49,278 nucleotides of DNA from Anabaena sp. 4-3 (GTDB taxonomy: Bacteria; Cyanobacteriota; Cyanobacteriia; Cyanobacteriales; Nostocaceae), in the NCBI RefSeq assembly GCF_001597745.1, contig NZ_LUHJ01000029.1:1-49278 (forward strand), written 5' to 3'. The notes under the pieces are model-generated. The model was not told where the DNA came from. It saw only the letters and a list, made by a program, of their open reading frames with translations, and ran no database searches. Made by a program: the position numbers and the translations under genes. Shown here in pieces: positions 16,575 through 24,233 of the stretch (the stretch's first letter is position 1; every line of letters begins with the position of its first letter).

Positions 16575-16878
16575 TTAGACTCCTCAAGTAAGAAAACACC
16601 ACAAACAACCAACCAGAACGACTAGACAAACAAAGTCAGTCTCTGCGGAATAACTTAAAATCAAGGTGGTAGATGTAAATCTCTAGCTTCACTAATTTAG
16701 CTATGTTGAATGATTTAAAGTGTTTTGAAATTGTTACCCCACAATCTTCTGACGAAGGAACACACCACAGGCAAAGAAGCAGTTAAAACTAGGACAAATT
16801 TAGGTTAAGCTTTTTTGTGATATTATTGCTATACAGGTAATCTATTTCTGTTAATAACTAATTAAAGAAATTAAACTT
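16575..16878. other. 304-base intergenic region between divergent genes
   Basis: Lies between the starts of the minus-strand His-box gene and the plus-strand HAD gene, so it should carry both promoters. AT-rich. I see no convincing reading frame, repeat or regulatory palindrome. Confidence 0.5.
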
Positions 16879-17571
16879 ATGATTGACTTTAATAATTATC
16901 AAGCTTTAACTTTTGACTGCTACGGCACTCTTATTGACTGGGAAACAGGAATATTAACTGCGATTAAGCCGCTTTTAAATAATCACAAGATTAATTTAAC
17001 TGAAAATGCTATTTTAGAAACTTTCGCGGAATTAGAATCAGAACAGGAAAAGGGGGAATATATTACATATCGAGAAGTTTTACAAGGAGTCGTCCAAAAC
17101 TTTGGCGAAAGATTTGGCTTTCAACCAACAACCGATGAACTAAATTCCCTCGCTGACTCGTTGCAACATTGGCAACCTTTTGCGGATACTGTCGCCGCAT
17201 TGCAATTACTCCAGCAAAAGTTTCAGTTAGTAATTATCTCAAATGTAGATGATGATTTGTTCGCTTTCTCGGCTGAGAAATTACAGGTTAAATTTGCTCA
17301 AGTCATTACAGCACAGCAGGTAAAAAGTTATAAACCCTCATTAAACAACTTCAGACAAGCACTGGAGAGAATAGGCTTACCAAAAGAACAAATACTGCAC
17401 GTTGCTGCTAGTGTGTATCATGATATTATTCCCGCCAAGTCATTAGGAATATCAACAGTTTGGGTAAATCGTCGAGTAGGTAAAATAGGTTATGGTGCTA
17501 CCATTCCATCTGAAGGTGAACCTGATTTACAAGTTCCAGATTTACAAACTTTAGCTAGTTTAACAGCCTGA
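16879..17571 (+). CDS. HAD hydrolase, haloacid dehalogenase type II-like
   Basis: 230 residues, cytosolic. Motif I is LTFDCYGTLID with nucleophile Asp13. Motif II is VIISNVDDD (Ser), motif III is KSYKPSLNNF (Lys) and motif IV is LHVAASVYHDIIPAKSLG. The small helical cap (about residues 20-95) matches the L-2-haloacid dehalogenase subclass. Family members dehalogenate 2-haloacids or dephosphorylate small metabolites, and the true substrate here cannot be read from sequence. It is monocistronic and convergent with the small gene at 17668-17820. Confidence 0.87.
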   Translation: MIDFNNYQALTFDCYGTLIDWETGILTAIKPLLNNHKINLTENAILETFAELESEQEKGEYITYREVLQGVVQNFGERFGFQPTTDELNSLADSLQHWQPFADTVAALQLLQQKFQLVIISNVDDDLFAFSAEKLQVKFAQVITAQQVKSYKPSLNNFRQALERIGLPKEQILHVAASVYHDIIPAKSLGISTVWVNRRVGKIGYGATIPSEGEPDLQVPDLQTLASLTA

Positions 17572-17579
17572 AGACTCTG

Positions 17580-17625
17580 AAAAAAAACACAGATGCACAC
17601 AGATAATTTATTCATGTGCATCTGT
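17580..17625 (-). terminator. Intrinsic terminator for the 50-residue gene
   Basis: Perfect 11-base arms ACAGATGCACA (17589-17599) and TGTGCATCTGT (17615-17625), loop 15 bases. On the minus strand the hairpin is followed by G and eight T (complement of A17580-17587), the classical rho-independent layout. It ends 43 bases after the stop of the small gene at 17668. Confidence 0.75.
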
Positions 17626-17667
17626 TCAGTTGATGAGTTGATGACAGTTGACTCGTTGCAAGATTAT

Positions 17668-17820
17668 TCACCAAATCTCGGCTATACCTTTCTTGTAAGG
17701 CTCACCCGTAAAAGGTTGTACACCAATTGTAGGATAAGCGTCATCAGAAGGGCCAAAGATCCGCATTACGGCTTCAGAAATATACTGAGTGATGCTAGCC
17801 AGCATTTTGGTAATAGCCAT
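17668..17820 (-). CDS. 50-residue conserved-looking protein, unknown function
   Basis: Translation from ATG 17820 to TGA 17668-17670. A strong ribosome site (AGGAG, nine bases before the ATG) and an intrinsic terminator downstream make it a real gene. The N-terminal half is an amphipathic helix (MLASITQYISEAVMRIF). The second half has the ordered motif FGPSDDAYPTIGVQPFTGEP, then a basic KKG and a Trp terminus. No cysteines, no signal peptide, no membrane segment. It lies 189 bases downstream of the ABC importer genes on the same strand and may be co-transcribed or have its own promoter in that gap. I do not recognise the family. Confidence 0.75.
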   Translation of the reverse strand: MAITKMLASITQYISEAVMRIFGPSDDAYPTIGVQPFTGEPYKKGIAEIW

Positions 17821-18009
17821 AATATTCGACTCCTTTTTGAGTCAATTTCTCTTTGTTGTTCTACTCTAATGCTTATCAGCTTCTTTGCCTCATTTTCTCA
17901 ATATATTGACAACATAAGCAATAGTTTTTCAGACAGCTTTGCAATACTTAATCTTATTTGCAATTTATTACTTTATGTATCTATTCTCATATCAAGTATA
18001 GCTAATTAG

Positions 18010-19311
18010 TTAGAATTTATGAACATTCCGAACTTTGGCAGCATTGAGATAAGCTTGGGGATTTTCCGGGTCAAACTCTAAGCCGTTAAAGAATTTTTCT
18101 ATCCCGCGAGATGTGCTAGCGGGAATAGCTGTTTCTTGCCCGATGATTTGAGCAGCTTCTCGCCATAAGTCTTCCCGATTAACTGCATCAATGATGGGTT
18201 GGGGATTAAATTCTTTTGAACGATTACCCCAGCGCATATCTTCAATAAAGAACCATAAATCATGACTTTTATAGGGATAAGAAGCATTTTCCCGCCAGAA
18301 TTTAATCGCATGGGGGCTATTTTCGACTACGCGCCCATTACCATAATCGAACTTACCCAAGAGGCGATCGCGCACAAATTCACTGGGGACTCCAATCCAC
18401 TGCCGTTGTGATAAAATCTGAAATAATTCGGCTTTATTCTCCGGGCGATCGCACCAGATTTGAGCTTCTAAAACTGCCGCTAATAAAGCCTTCGCCGCTT
18501 TCGGATGTTTATCAACCCATTCAGCACGCATTCCTAAAGCCTTTTCTGGATGATTATGCCATAACTCTCCACTGGTAACGGTAGAGTAACCAATTCCTTG
18601 TTTGAGCAAGCGATGATGCCAAGGATCTACCACACAAAAAGCCTCCATCGAACCACCACGCATATTAGCTACCATTTGCGGTGGTGGCACTACAATCAAT
18701 GATACATCCCTATCAGGATCAATCCCACCATAAGCTAACCACCAACGCATAAAAAAGTCACCAGTTACCCGACGATACGGTATAGCACAGCGTATATTTT
18801 CGCCAGCTAAACTTTTTTTGGCAAACACTGACTTGAGTGAAGAACTATCTAGCCCAAGTTTTAAATCTTGATAAACATTGCTAACAGAAATACCCTGCCC
18901 GTTTACATTCAACCGAGCCAAAATATACATCGGAATTTTACGCCCATAGCTAATTTCACCAGTGGCCATTAAATACACCATAGGAAATAGTAAATGTGCG
19001 CCATCCAAACCTTCATTATCTGAACCTAACATCAGTTTGTCACGCATCACTGCCCAAGAAGGTTGTTTTAACACTTCTACATTTGGCATTCCATGTTTAG
19101 CAAAAAATCCTTTGGATTTCGCTACAATCAACGGACAAGAACTGGTAACAGGAATAAAACCGAGTTTTGCCCCTGTAATTTCTGGCGCATCACTATAACC
19201 AGCATACAAACTTGTTGGAGATGGGATAGCTGGAGAACGATGACTAAGAGTTGTTGATAATAACGCCGCACCACCAACCGTTAAAAAATTTCTTCTCGTA
19301 AATTGTGCCAT
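18010..19311 (-). CDS. ABC importer substrate-binding protein, NrtA/CmpA/CynA family
   Basis: 433 residues with a twin-arginine type signal (RRNFLTVGGAALLSTTL), so it is exported folded. It binds a small anion in the periplasm for import. The body follows the NrtA/CmpA pattern: LGFIPVTSSCPLIVAKSKGFF, QPSWAVMRDKLMLG, GLDGAHLLFPMVYLM, RGGSMEAFCVVDPW. The related proteins bind nitrate, bicarbonate or cyanate, and I cannot separate them by eye; no nitrite reductase, cyanase or fused NrtC-like ATPase is nearby. It is the last of three same-strand genes (permease, ATPase, binding protein). The usual order in nrt/cmp/cyn operons has the binding protein first. Confidence 0.85.
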   Translation of the reverse strand: MAQFTRRNFLTVGGAALLSTTLSHRSPAIPSPTSLYAGYSDAPEITGAKLGFIPVTSSCPLIVAKSKGFFAKHGMPNVEVLKQPSWAVMRDKLMLGSDNEGLDGAHLLFPMVYLMATGEISYGRKIPMYILARLNVNGQGISVSNVYQDLKLGLDSSSLKSVFAKKSLAGENIRCAIPYRRVTGDFFMRWWLAYGGIDPDRDVSLIVVPPPQMVANMRGGSMEAFCVVDPWHHRLLKQGIGYSTVTSGELWHNHPEKALGMRAEWVDKHPKAAKALLAAVLEAQIWCDRPENKAELFQILSQRQWIGVPSEFVRDRLLGKFDYGNGRVVENSPHAIKFWRENASYPYKSHDLWFFIEDMRWGNRSKEFNPQPIIDAVNREDLWREAAQIIGQETAIPASTSRGIEKFFNGLEFDPENPQAYLNAAKVRNVHKF

Positions 19312-19369
19312 ATTTTAACTGAATATTAAGAGACAAGCCCTGTTTTTTATAGCCAAAACTTTTGATTTT

Positions 19370-20197
19370 TTATGTAGATGTTTTCCCAACAGGTATCCTT
19401 GCTACTGCTTTATATTGAGCTTGTTGTTGATGATGTAAAAAATTTAGTAATTCATGACGTAGGTCATGATAAAGGGGATGGTCTACAATATCTGATAAAA
19501 TTCGAGAACGACCAAAGGGTACATCTAAAATTTGACCAATGGTAGCAGCCGGGCCATTGTTCAACATTACCACGCGATCAGAAAGTAACAAGGCTTCATC
19601 TACATCATGAGTCACCATAATAGTTGTAATATGAGCCAGATTACAAATATCCATTAATTCCGTTTGTAAAGATTTGCGGGTGAGGGCATCTAAAGCCCCA
19701 AAAGGTTCATCTAACAGCAACAGTTTCGGTTTAATTGCTAAAGCACGGGCGAGGGCTACTCTTTGCTTCATGCCTCCAGAAAGTTGTCCTGGTTTTTTGT
19801 GGGCTGCATCTTTTAAACCAACCATTTCTAAGTGAGTAGCGATGATGCGATCGCGTTCAGCTTTAGGCTTATGAGATAATACCTTATCCACAGCTAAAGC
19901 CACATTATCCCAAGCACTTAACCAAGGTAAAAGCGAATAGTTTTGAAATACCATCATCCGTTCTACCCCTGGACGTTTGACTCTTGTAGCATCTACTTCT
20001 ACATAACCCCCAGAAGGCTTTTCCATCCCGGCGATAATATTCAGTAAAGTAGATTTACCACAACCGGAATGACCAATTAAAGAAATAAAATCCCCTTGCC
20101 GAATTTCTAAATTGATATCTTGAAGAATGATGTTTTTCTCACCATTTGGCGCAGGATATTCTTTATTGATGCCATGAATTTGGACAAAGTTATCCAT
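19370..20197 (-). CDS. ABC importer ATPase, NrtD/CmpD type
   Basis: 275 residues. Walker [11 protein letters not shown]-loop [11 protein letters not shown], signature LSGGMKQR, Walker [13 protein letters not shown] and switch His in VTHDVDEAL are all present. Residues 80-90 ([20 protein letters not shown]) are typical of the nitrate/bicarbonate/sulfonate importer ATPases. It powers the permease encoded 73 bases upstream and feeds on the binding protein encoded 58 bases downstream. The ATG at 20197 has GGAGAA on the minus strand eight bases upstream. It is not fused to a binding domain, unlike NrtC. Confidence 0.92.
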   Translation of the reverse strand: MDNFVQIHGINKEYPAPNGEKNIILQDINLEIRQGDFISLIGHSGCGKSTLLNIIAGMEKPSGGYVEVDATRVKRPGVERMMVFQNYSLLPWLSAWDNVALAVDKVLSHKPKAERDRIIATHLEMVGLKDAAHKKPGQLSGGMKQRVALARALAIKPKLLLLDEPFGALDALTRKSLQTELMDICNLAHITTIMVTHDVDEALLLSDRVVMLNNGPAATIGQILDVPFGRSRILSDIVDHPLYHDLRHELLNFLHHQQQAQYKAVARIPVGKTST

Positions 20198-20270
20198 TGG
20201 AAAAATTCTCCTATATTTTAGCCAACTGATGTTGGTGTTATTTTAACTGTAAATTATTGCTGTACCACAA

Positions 20271-21095
20271 CTATTCTTGTGGTGTAAATTTAAAAGCTAG
20301 ATAAGACATAATTTTGTCTAGACTCAGACCCACAAAGCCTAGATATATAATCGCCAATATAATCTCACTAATATTAGAATTATTGTAAGCATCCACAATG
20401 AAAAAGCCTAGTCCATCATCAGATAGTAACATCTCTGCCGCTACAACCGCTAACCAAGAAAGACCAAGCGCAATTCTTAAACCTGTAAAAATATATGGCA
20501 ATGTTGCAGGTATGAGGATTTTGTAAAAGTTTTCTAAAAATGATAGTTCTAAGATTTTGGCAACATTGATATAATCTTTGGGTATCATTTTCACACCCAA
20601 AGCCGTATTAATAATAATCGGCCAAATCGCAGTAATAGTAATCACGAAGATAGCTGAGGGATTAGGTTTGAGAAATATAGCCTGTGCTAAAGGTAGCCAC
20701 GCCAAAGGTGCAACAGGACGTAAAAACTGGATGATGGGGTCTATAGCGTCTTTTAAAAATTTATTTAGGCTAATCAAAAAACCTATGGGAATGCCAATCA
20801 CCACAGCTATCAAATAACCAAATATCACTCGTTTGAGGCTAGCAAGAATCAACCAAAAAAAACCTTTATTCAAGCCACCATAATTAAAAAATGGATTAAT
20901 AATTAATTCCCAAGTGTTGCTCACTACTGCCAACGGAGAAGGTAAAGATGTATTAGGAGTAAGGCTGATTAGATACCAAAATATTAAAATGCTAGCAATA
21001 CCACATAAAGGTGCAAAAGTTCGCTGGAAAATTCCCCAAAATAATTGCTTGATTTTTCGATGTTGCACCAGTAGTCTGTTAGAGTTAACTACCAT
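20271..21095 (-). CDS. ABC importer permease, NrtB/CmpB type
   Basis: 274 residues with about six membrane helices. The cytoplasmic EAA-like loop that contacts the ATPase is ILIPATLPYIFTGLRIALG, and FLRPVAPLAWLPLA is a conserved membrane signature of this BPD_transp_1 subgroup. It makes the inner-membrane pore of the importer with the two downstream genes. It is the first gene of the probable operon; the 95 bases upstream hold no GTAN8TAC (NtcA) site that I could find. Confidence 0.9.
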   Translation of the reverse strand: MVVNSNRLLVQHRKIKQLFWGIFQRTFAPLCGIASILIFWYLISLTPNTSLPSPLAVVSNTWELIINPFFNYGGLNKGFFWLILASLKRVIFGYLIAVVIGIPIGFLISLNKFLKDAIDPIIQFLRPVAPLAWLPLAQAIFLKPNPSAIFVITITAIWPIIINTALGVKMIPKDYINVAKILELSFLENFYKILIPATLPYIFTGLRIALGLSWLAVVAAEMLLSDDGLGFFIVDAYNNSNISEIILAIIYLGFVGLSLDKIMSYLAFKFTPQE

Positions 21096-21191
21096 ATAGT
21101 TGAATAACCTCGAATTGCACTATCAATTAAAATTAACAACTATCTTGGCAAGTTTTACGGACAACAGCAACACTATGTAAATATGCAGTGT

Positions 21192-21788
21192 CTACTGTAA
21201 AAATAATTCTCGAATCCCTGTACTACCAATCTCTACAGCCAAAGCTGCCAACAGAAAACCTAAAAGCTGAGTGACAATCACCCCACCTTCCACGCCAATC
21301 AAACTATCAATTTTATTTGCCAAGCGCAAAATCAACCAAGTCACAAACATCGCCCCCACAACCCCCAACACTACAGCCAGATGGGGACTGTGGGATTTGG
21401 ACATTAACAACATCACTGTCGTGATTGTACCCGGCCCTGCCAGCAATGGCAAAGCCAAAGGTGTAATCGAGACATCCCGCCCTTGTGCGGTAATTGGTGT
21501 ATTCAGTTCTCCCCGCAGCATTTGCAAGGCGATTAACAGCAATAACAGCCCGCCAGCTACGCGCAACGAACCCATGCTAATTTCTAAATAAGTCAAAATA
21601 TATTGTCCAGCAAAGGCAAATGTTAGCAGAACTGCGATCGCTACAATCACCGCCTTATCAATTACCTTATTTCTGTCTTCTGCTTCCATACCCTTAGTTA
21701 AAGCTAAAACCACTGGTACATTGCCTATGGCATCTGCTAAGACAAACACTGCAATAAAAGTTTGGATAAAAATACGAGTATCTATCAT
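21192..21788 (-). CDS. MarC family integral membrane protein
   Basis: 198 residues with six hydrophobic segments. Family signature sequences are FVLADAIGNVPVVLALTKGM near the N-terminus, LRVAGGLLLLLIALQMLRGE in the middle, and ITPLALPLLAGPGTITTVMLL (the conserved LAGPGxI). MarC proteins were once linked to multiple antibiotic resistance but their function is unknown. Alone on its strand, 96 bases downstream of the importer start. No regulatory feature seen. Confidence 0.9.
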   Translation of the reverse strand: MIDTRIFIQTFIAVFVLADAIGNVPVVLALTKGMEAEDRNKVIDKAVIVAIAVLLTFAFAGQYILTYLEISMGSLRVAGGLLLLLIALQMLRGELNTPITAQGRDVSITPLALPLLAGPGTITTVMLLMSKSHSPHLAVVLGVVGAMFVTWLILRLANKIDSLIGVEGGVIVTQLLGFLLAALAVEIGSTGIRELFLQ

Positions 21789-21834
21789 CGCGCCAGTTAA
21801 TCAAGGTTTGATCACAAGCTAACTTGAGTATAGG

Positions 21835-21951
21835 AGATTGGGGATTGGGGATTGGGGATTGGGAATATAAAAGTTCTCCCTTGTCTCCCTCATCCCCCTC
21901 ATCCCCCTCATCCCCCTGCCCCCCTTGCCCCCTTGCCCCCTTTGTCGGATA
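21835..21951. repeat. GGGGATT tandem tract and CATCCCCCT tract
   Basis: Four copies of ATTGGGG (about 21835-21866) are followed by a pyrimidine-rich block with three or four CATCCCCCT or CCCCTTG units (about 21890-21951). They fill most of the intergenic space between marC and the nitrilase gene. They have no spacer-repeat structure, so this is not a CRISPR array. Confidence 0.8.
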
Positions 21952-22009
21952 TTGAAGTAACGGTATATTTGAGTATCTATCTCACACAACTACACTGTTT
22001 TTTAAGTCT

Positions 22010-22822
22010 ATGAAGTCTTATTTAGCCGCCGCTATTCAAATGACAAGTTTGCCAAATTTACAAAAGAATTTGGTACAAGCCGAAGAATTAATTGATTTAG
22101 CTGTGCGCCAGGGTGCGGAATTGGTGGGTTTGCCAGAAAATTTCTCGTTTATGGGGGAAGAAAAGGATAAACTGGCACAAGCAGAAGCGATCGCCCATGA
22201 AAGTGAAATCTTTATTAAGAAAATGGCGCAACGCTACCAAATTACCCTTCTAGGCGGTAGCTTTCCTGTACCCGTAGGCGATACAGGCAAGGTCTATAAT
22301 AGGACAATTCTAGTTGATCCCAATGGCGAAGAACTAGCCCGCTACAACAAAGTACACTTGTTTGATGTCAACGTTCCTGACGGTAACACTTACCGTGAAT
22401 CTAGTACCGTTGTCGCCGGTGAGCAATTACCCCCCGTGCATTTCTCGGAAAATTTTGGCAATATCGGGGTGTCTATTTGCTATGATGTCCGCTTCCCTGA
22501 ACTCTATCGCCATCTATCAACTAAGGGTGTAGATATCATTTTTGTACCTGCTGCCTTTACTGCGTTTACAGGTAAAGACCATTGGCAAGTATTATTACAA
22601 GCTAGAGCCATTGAAAATACTGCCTATGTAATTGCCCCCGCACAAACAGGTAATAATTATGGTCGTCGTCTCACCCACGGACACGCAGTCATCATTGACC
22701 CTTGGGGGACAATTTTAGCTGATGCAGGTGATAAACCAGGAGTGGCGATCGCAGAAATTAATCCCTCACGTCTAGAACAAGTCCGTCGTCAGATGCCTTC
22801 TCTACAGCATCGCGTCTTTTAG
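22010..22822 (+). CDS. Carbon-nitrogen hydrolase (Nit1 / deaminated glutathione amidase-like)
   Basis: 270 residues, the normal length. The catalytic triad is visible: Glu43 in LPENFSF, Lys115 in RYNKVHLFD and Cys158 in SICYDVRFPEL. The sequence fits the Nit1/YbeM branch, which removes the amide from deaminated glutathione made by transaminase side reactions; omega-amidase is the main alternative. Cytosolic. The start ATG 22010 lies just after a repeat-filled gap, with no strong ribosome site. A purine-rich repeat tract follows the stop. Confidence 0.9.
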   Translation: MKSYLAAAIQMTSLPNLQKNLVQAEELIDLAVRQGAELVGLPENFSFMGEEKDKLAQAEAIAHESEIFIKKMAQRYQITLLGGSFPVPVGDTGKVYNRTILVDPNGEELARYNKVHLFDVNVPDGNTYRESSTVVAGEQLPPVHFSENFGNIGVSICYDVRFPELYRHLSTKGVDIIFVPAAFTAFTGKDHWQVLLQARAIENTAYVIAPAQTGNNYGRRLTHGHAVIIDPWGTILADAGDKPGVAIAEINPSRLEQVRRQMPSLQHRVF

Positions 22823-22828
22823 TTAAGG

Positions 22829-22890
22829 TAGGGGAGTAGGGGAGTAGGGGAGATGAGGAAGCAGGGGAGGCAGGGGGAGCGGAGGAAGCG
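22829..22890. repeat. GGGGAGTA purine tract
   Basis: Three copies of GGGGAGTA followed by degenerate AGGGGAGG/GCGGAGG units between two convergent genes. Simple repeat of the kind scattered through the window. Confidence 0.7.
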
Positions 22891-22937
22891 GAGGAAGAAA
22901 AACTTTTACCCAGTCCCCAATACCTTCCAGTCCCCAA

Positions 22938-23534
22938 TTACGACTCTCCCGACTCAGCACTAGGCTTTTGTGGTGTAATTCCATGCAGTTTAATAAAACT
23001 ATCAAAGGAATACCAAGCCAACACATACCAGGGAATAATTTCCAACTGCAAACCTTTAATTATTAACTGTCTCACCGCTAAAATACTCAGTCCCAAGGGA
23101 AAGAGAAAGCGAATATCAACCACGCCATCAGTTGCTTGTTTGACTTGTTTATTCCAATCTACAACTGCACTGGCTACAGTCGTTGCAGCTTCAGTATTAC
23201 CTGCTGTAGTTTCTGCAAAAATTATCCCTAAATCTTCTAGTGTTGCCAGCACATCTTTTAAGCTTTCATCTGTCCCATCATGTTTAATCACAATACTGCC
23301 ATGATGAATATTAGTCCTGACTGCTTGAATAGTAGGTTGGGCTGCTAGTGCATTAGCAATGTGTTGCATGATTTCAGGCTGACGGTGAGCATGGGCAATT
23401 CTCAACCTTAGTCTACCTGGGGTATCACTGATAATTTTTGTAGATATAGATATTGGTTGGGATGGTGTTTTAAAGTTAATTTTTTGGGTTAATTTAGGCA
23501 TTGTGGTCAGATTGCCGTGGTTATTTGTTAACAT
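22938..23534 (-). CDS. HMA-like (PGRxR) domain protein with C-terminal membrane segment
   Basis: 198 residues from ATG 23534, with GGAGG eight bases upstream (TTG 23537 is the alternative). Residues 30-105 are a ferredoxin-like HMA-type domain: IISDTPGRLRLRI (PGRLR at 39-43) and GSIVIKH strand. It lacks the CxxC that binds metal in ordinary HMA domains and instead has the arginine-rich PGRxR turn seen in all its neighbours. A hydrophobic region (about 145-185, FLFPLGLSILAV, IIPWYVLAWYSF) probably attaches it to a membrane. It is the last gene of the five-gene block. Function unknown; see the cluster finding. Confidence 0.7.
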   Translation of the reverse strand: MLTNNHGNLTTMPKLTQKINFKTPSQPISISTKIISDTPGRLRLRIAHAHRQPEIMQHIANALAAQPTIQAVRTNIHHGSIVIKHDGTDESLKDVLATLEDLGIIFAETTAGNTEAATTVASAVVDWNKQVKQATDGVVDIRFLFPLGLSILAVRQLIIKGLQLEIIPWYVLAWYSFDSFIKLHGITPQKPSAESGES

Positions 23535-23611
23535 CAAACCATCCTCCGAATTTAAGCTTTTTGATTGTTTATTTAATTAATTTATGAACGCAGATGCACG
23601 CGGATATAGCT

Positions 23612-23675
23612 TGCTTCTCTTTCCCTACGGGACGCTCTGCGAACAGAGACGCTACGCGAACCCGTAGGGTACGCG
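23612..23675. repeat. Nested-hairpin dispersed repeat
   Basis: CCCTACGGG (23623-23631) pairs with CCCGTAGGG (23661-23669), enclosing a CTCTG/CAGAG hairpin (23635-23648), so the unit folds as a branched structure. Fragments of the same motif occur at 46743-46755. It belongs to the palindromic repeats of Nostoc genomes; it fills the 313-base gap between two genes of the block. Confidence 0.7.
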
Positions 23676-23747
23676 GATGAATCTGTATGATATCTGGTGG
23701 CAATTTGCTCTAAATTTGCAGATTTTAAAAGCAAATGGACGAATGTG

Positions 23748-23773
23748 TAGAGACGTTGCCTGCAACGTCTCTA
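23748..23773. repeat. Dispersed palindrome (copy 2, imperfect)
   Basis: Arms TAGAGACGTTGC (23748-23759) and GCAACGTCTCTA (23762-23773) around a CT centre. Same family as 16021-16054 and 43292-43323, with the central AT changed to CT. Confidence 0.85.
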
Positions 23774-23847
23774 GATTTGTCAGATAATTTCAACAGTATA
23801 AGTAATTGATAATAGGAAAAACCAATTACCAATTACCCATGACTAAT

Positions 23848-24153
23848 TTACACAGCATTATCAGCAGTATCGATGGTGGTGCTGCTAGCTTCAAAGGCTG
23901 GTGTTTCTTTAGCTTCTGCTATTTCCGCCTTGGCTTCTGCAACGATATCTTCCCAAGTTTCTCCGAGTTCGGCAAAAGCACCTTTGCTTTTTTCGTAGGC
24001 AACAATTCCACCTTTGATGATTGACTTGGCTATGGGTTTCCCAATTCCCGCTACTACAGGTAGAAGAACGGGAGCTAGCAGCACAGCACCAATCCCAGCG
24101 ATTACACCAGGCGCGCCAGCTTCTTCTACAAAGTCAGTAATTCTAGGTGCCAT
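23848..24153 (-). CDS. DUF5132-type small membrane-associated protein
   Basis: 101 residues with a strong GGAGG ribosome site eight bases before ATG 24153. Residues 10-50 form a glycine-rich hydrophobic stretch (GVIAGIGAVLLAPVLLPVVA) that could insert as one or two membrane segments. It is followed by a basic spot (KPIAKSIIKGG) and an acidic amphipathic helix (DIVAEAKAEIAEAKE). I associate this pattern with DUF5132 proteins, which are often found next to HMA-like and P-type ATPase genes. It lies 80 bases downstream of the ATPase gene. Function unknown; a membrane-shaping or ATPase-partner role is only a guess. Confidence 0.65.
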   Translation of the reverse strand: MAPRITDFVEEAGAPGVIAGIGAVLLAPVLLPVVAGIGKPIAKSIIKGGIVAYEKSKGAFAELGETWEDIVAEAKAEIAEAKETPAFEASSTTIDTADNAV

Positions 24154-24233
24154 AATTAATTCCTCCGGTAATTTGAATCTGAAAAATTGTACTTATTAAA
24201 GCTTTCTAGCCTAATCTTGCTAGATTCGCTATC

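Noticed and set aside
17593-18009. 138-residue plus-strand open frame
   Set aside because: It is antisense to the well-supported 50-residue gene at 17668-17820 and lacks a ribosome site.
18010-21095. Naming the importer nrtABD (nitrate)
   Set aside because: The same signatures occur in bicarbonate and cyanate importers; no nitrate-assimilation genes or NtcA site seen.
21835-21951. Possible CRISPR array in the GGGGATT/CATCCCCCT tract
   Set aside because: Units are 7-9 bases in direct tandem without unique spacers; no cas genes in the window.
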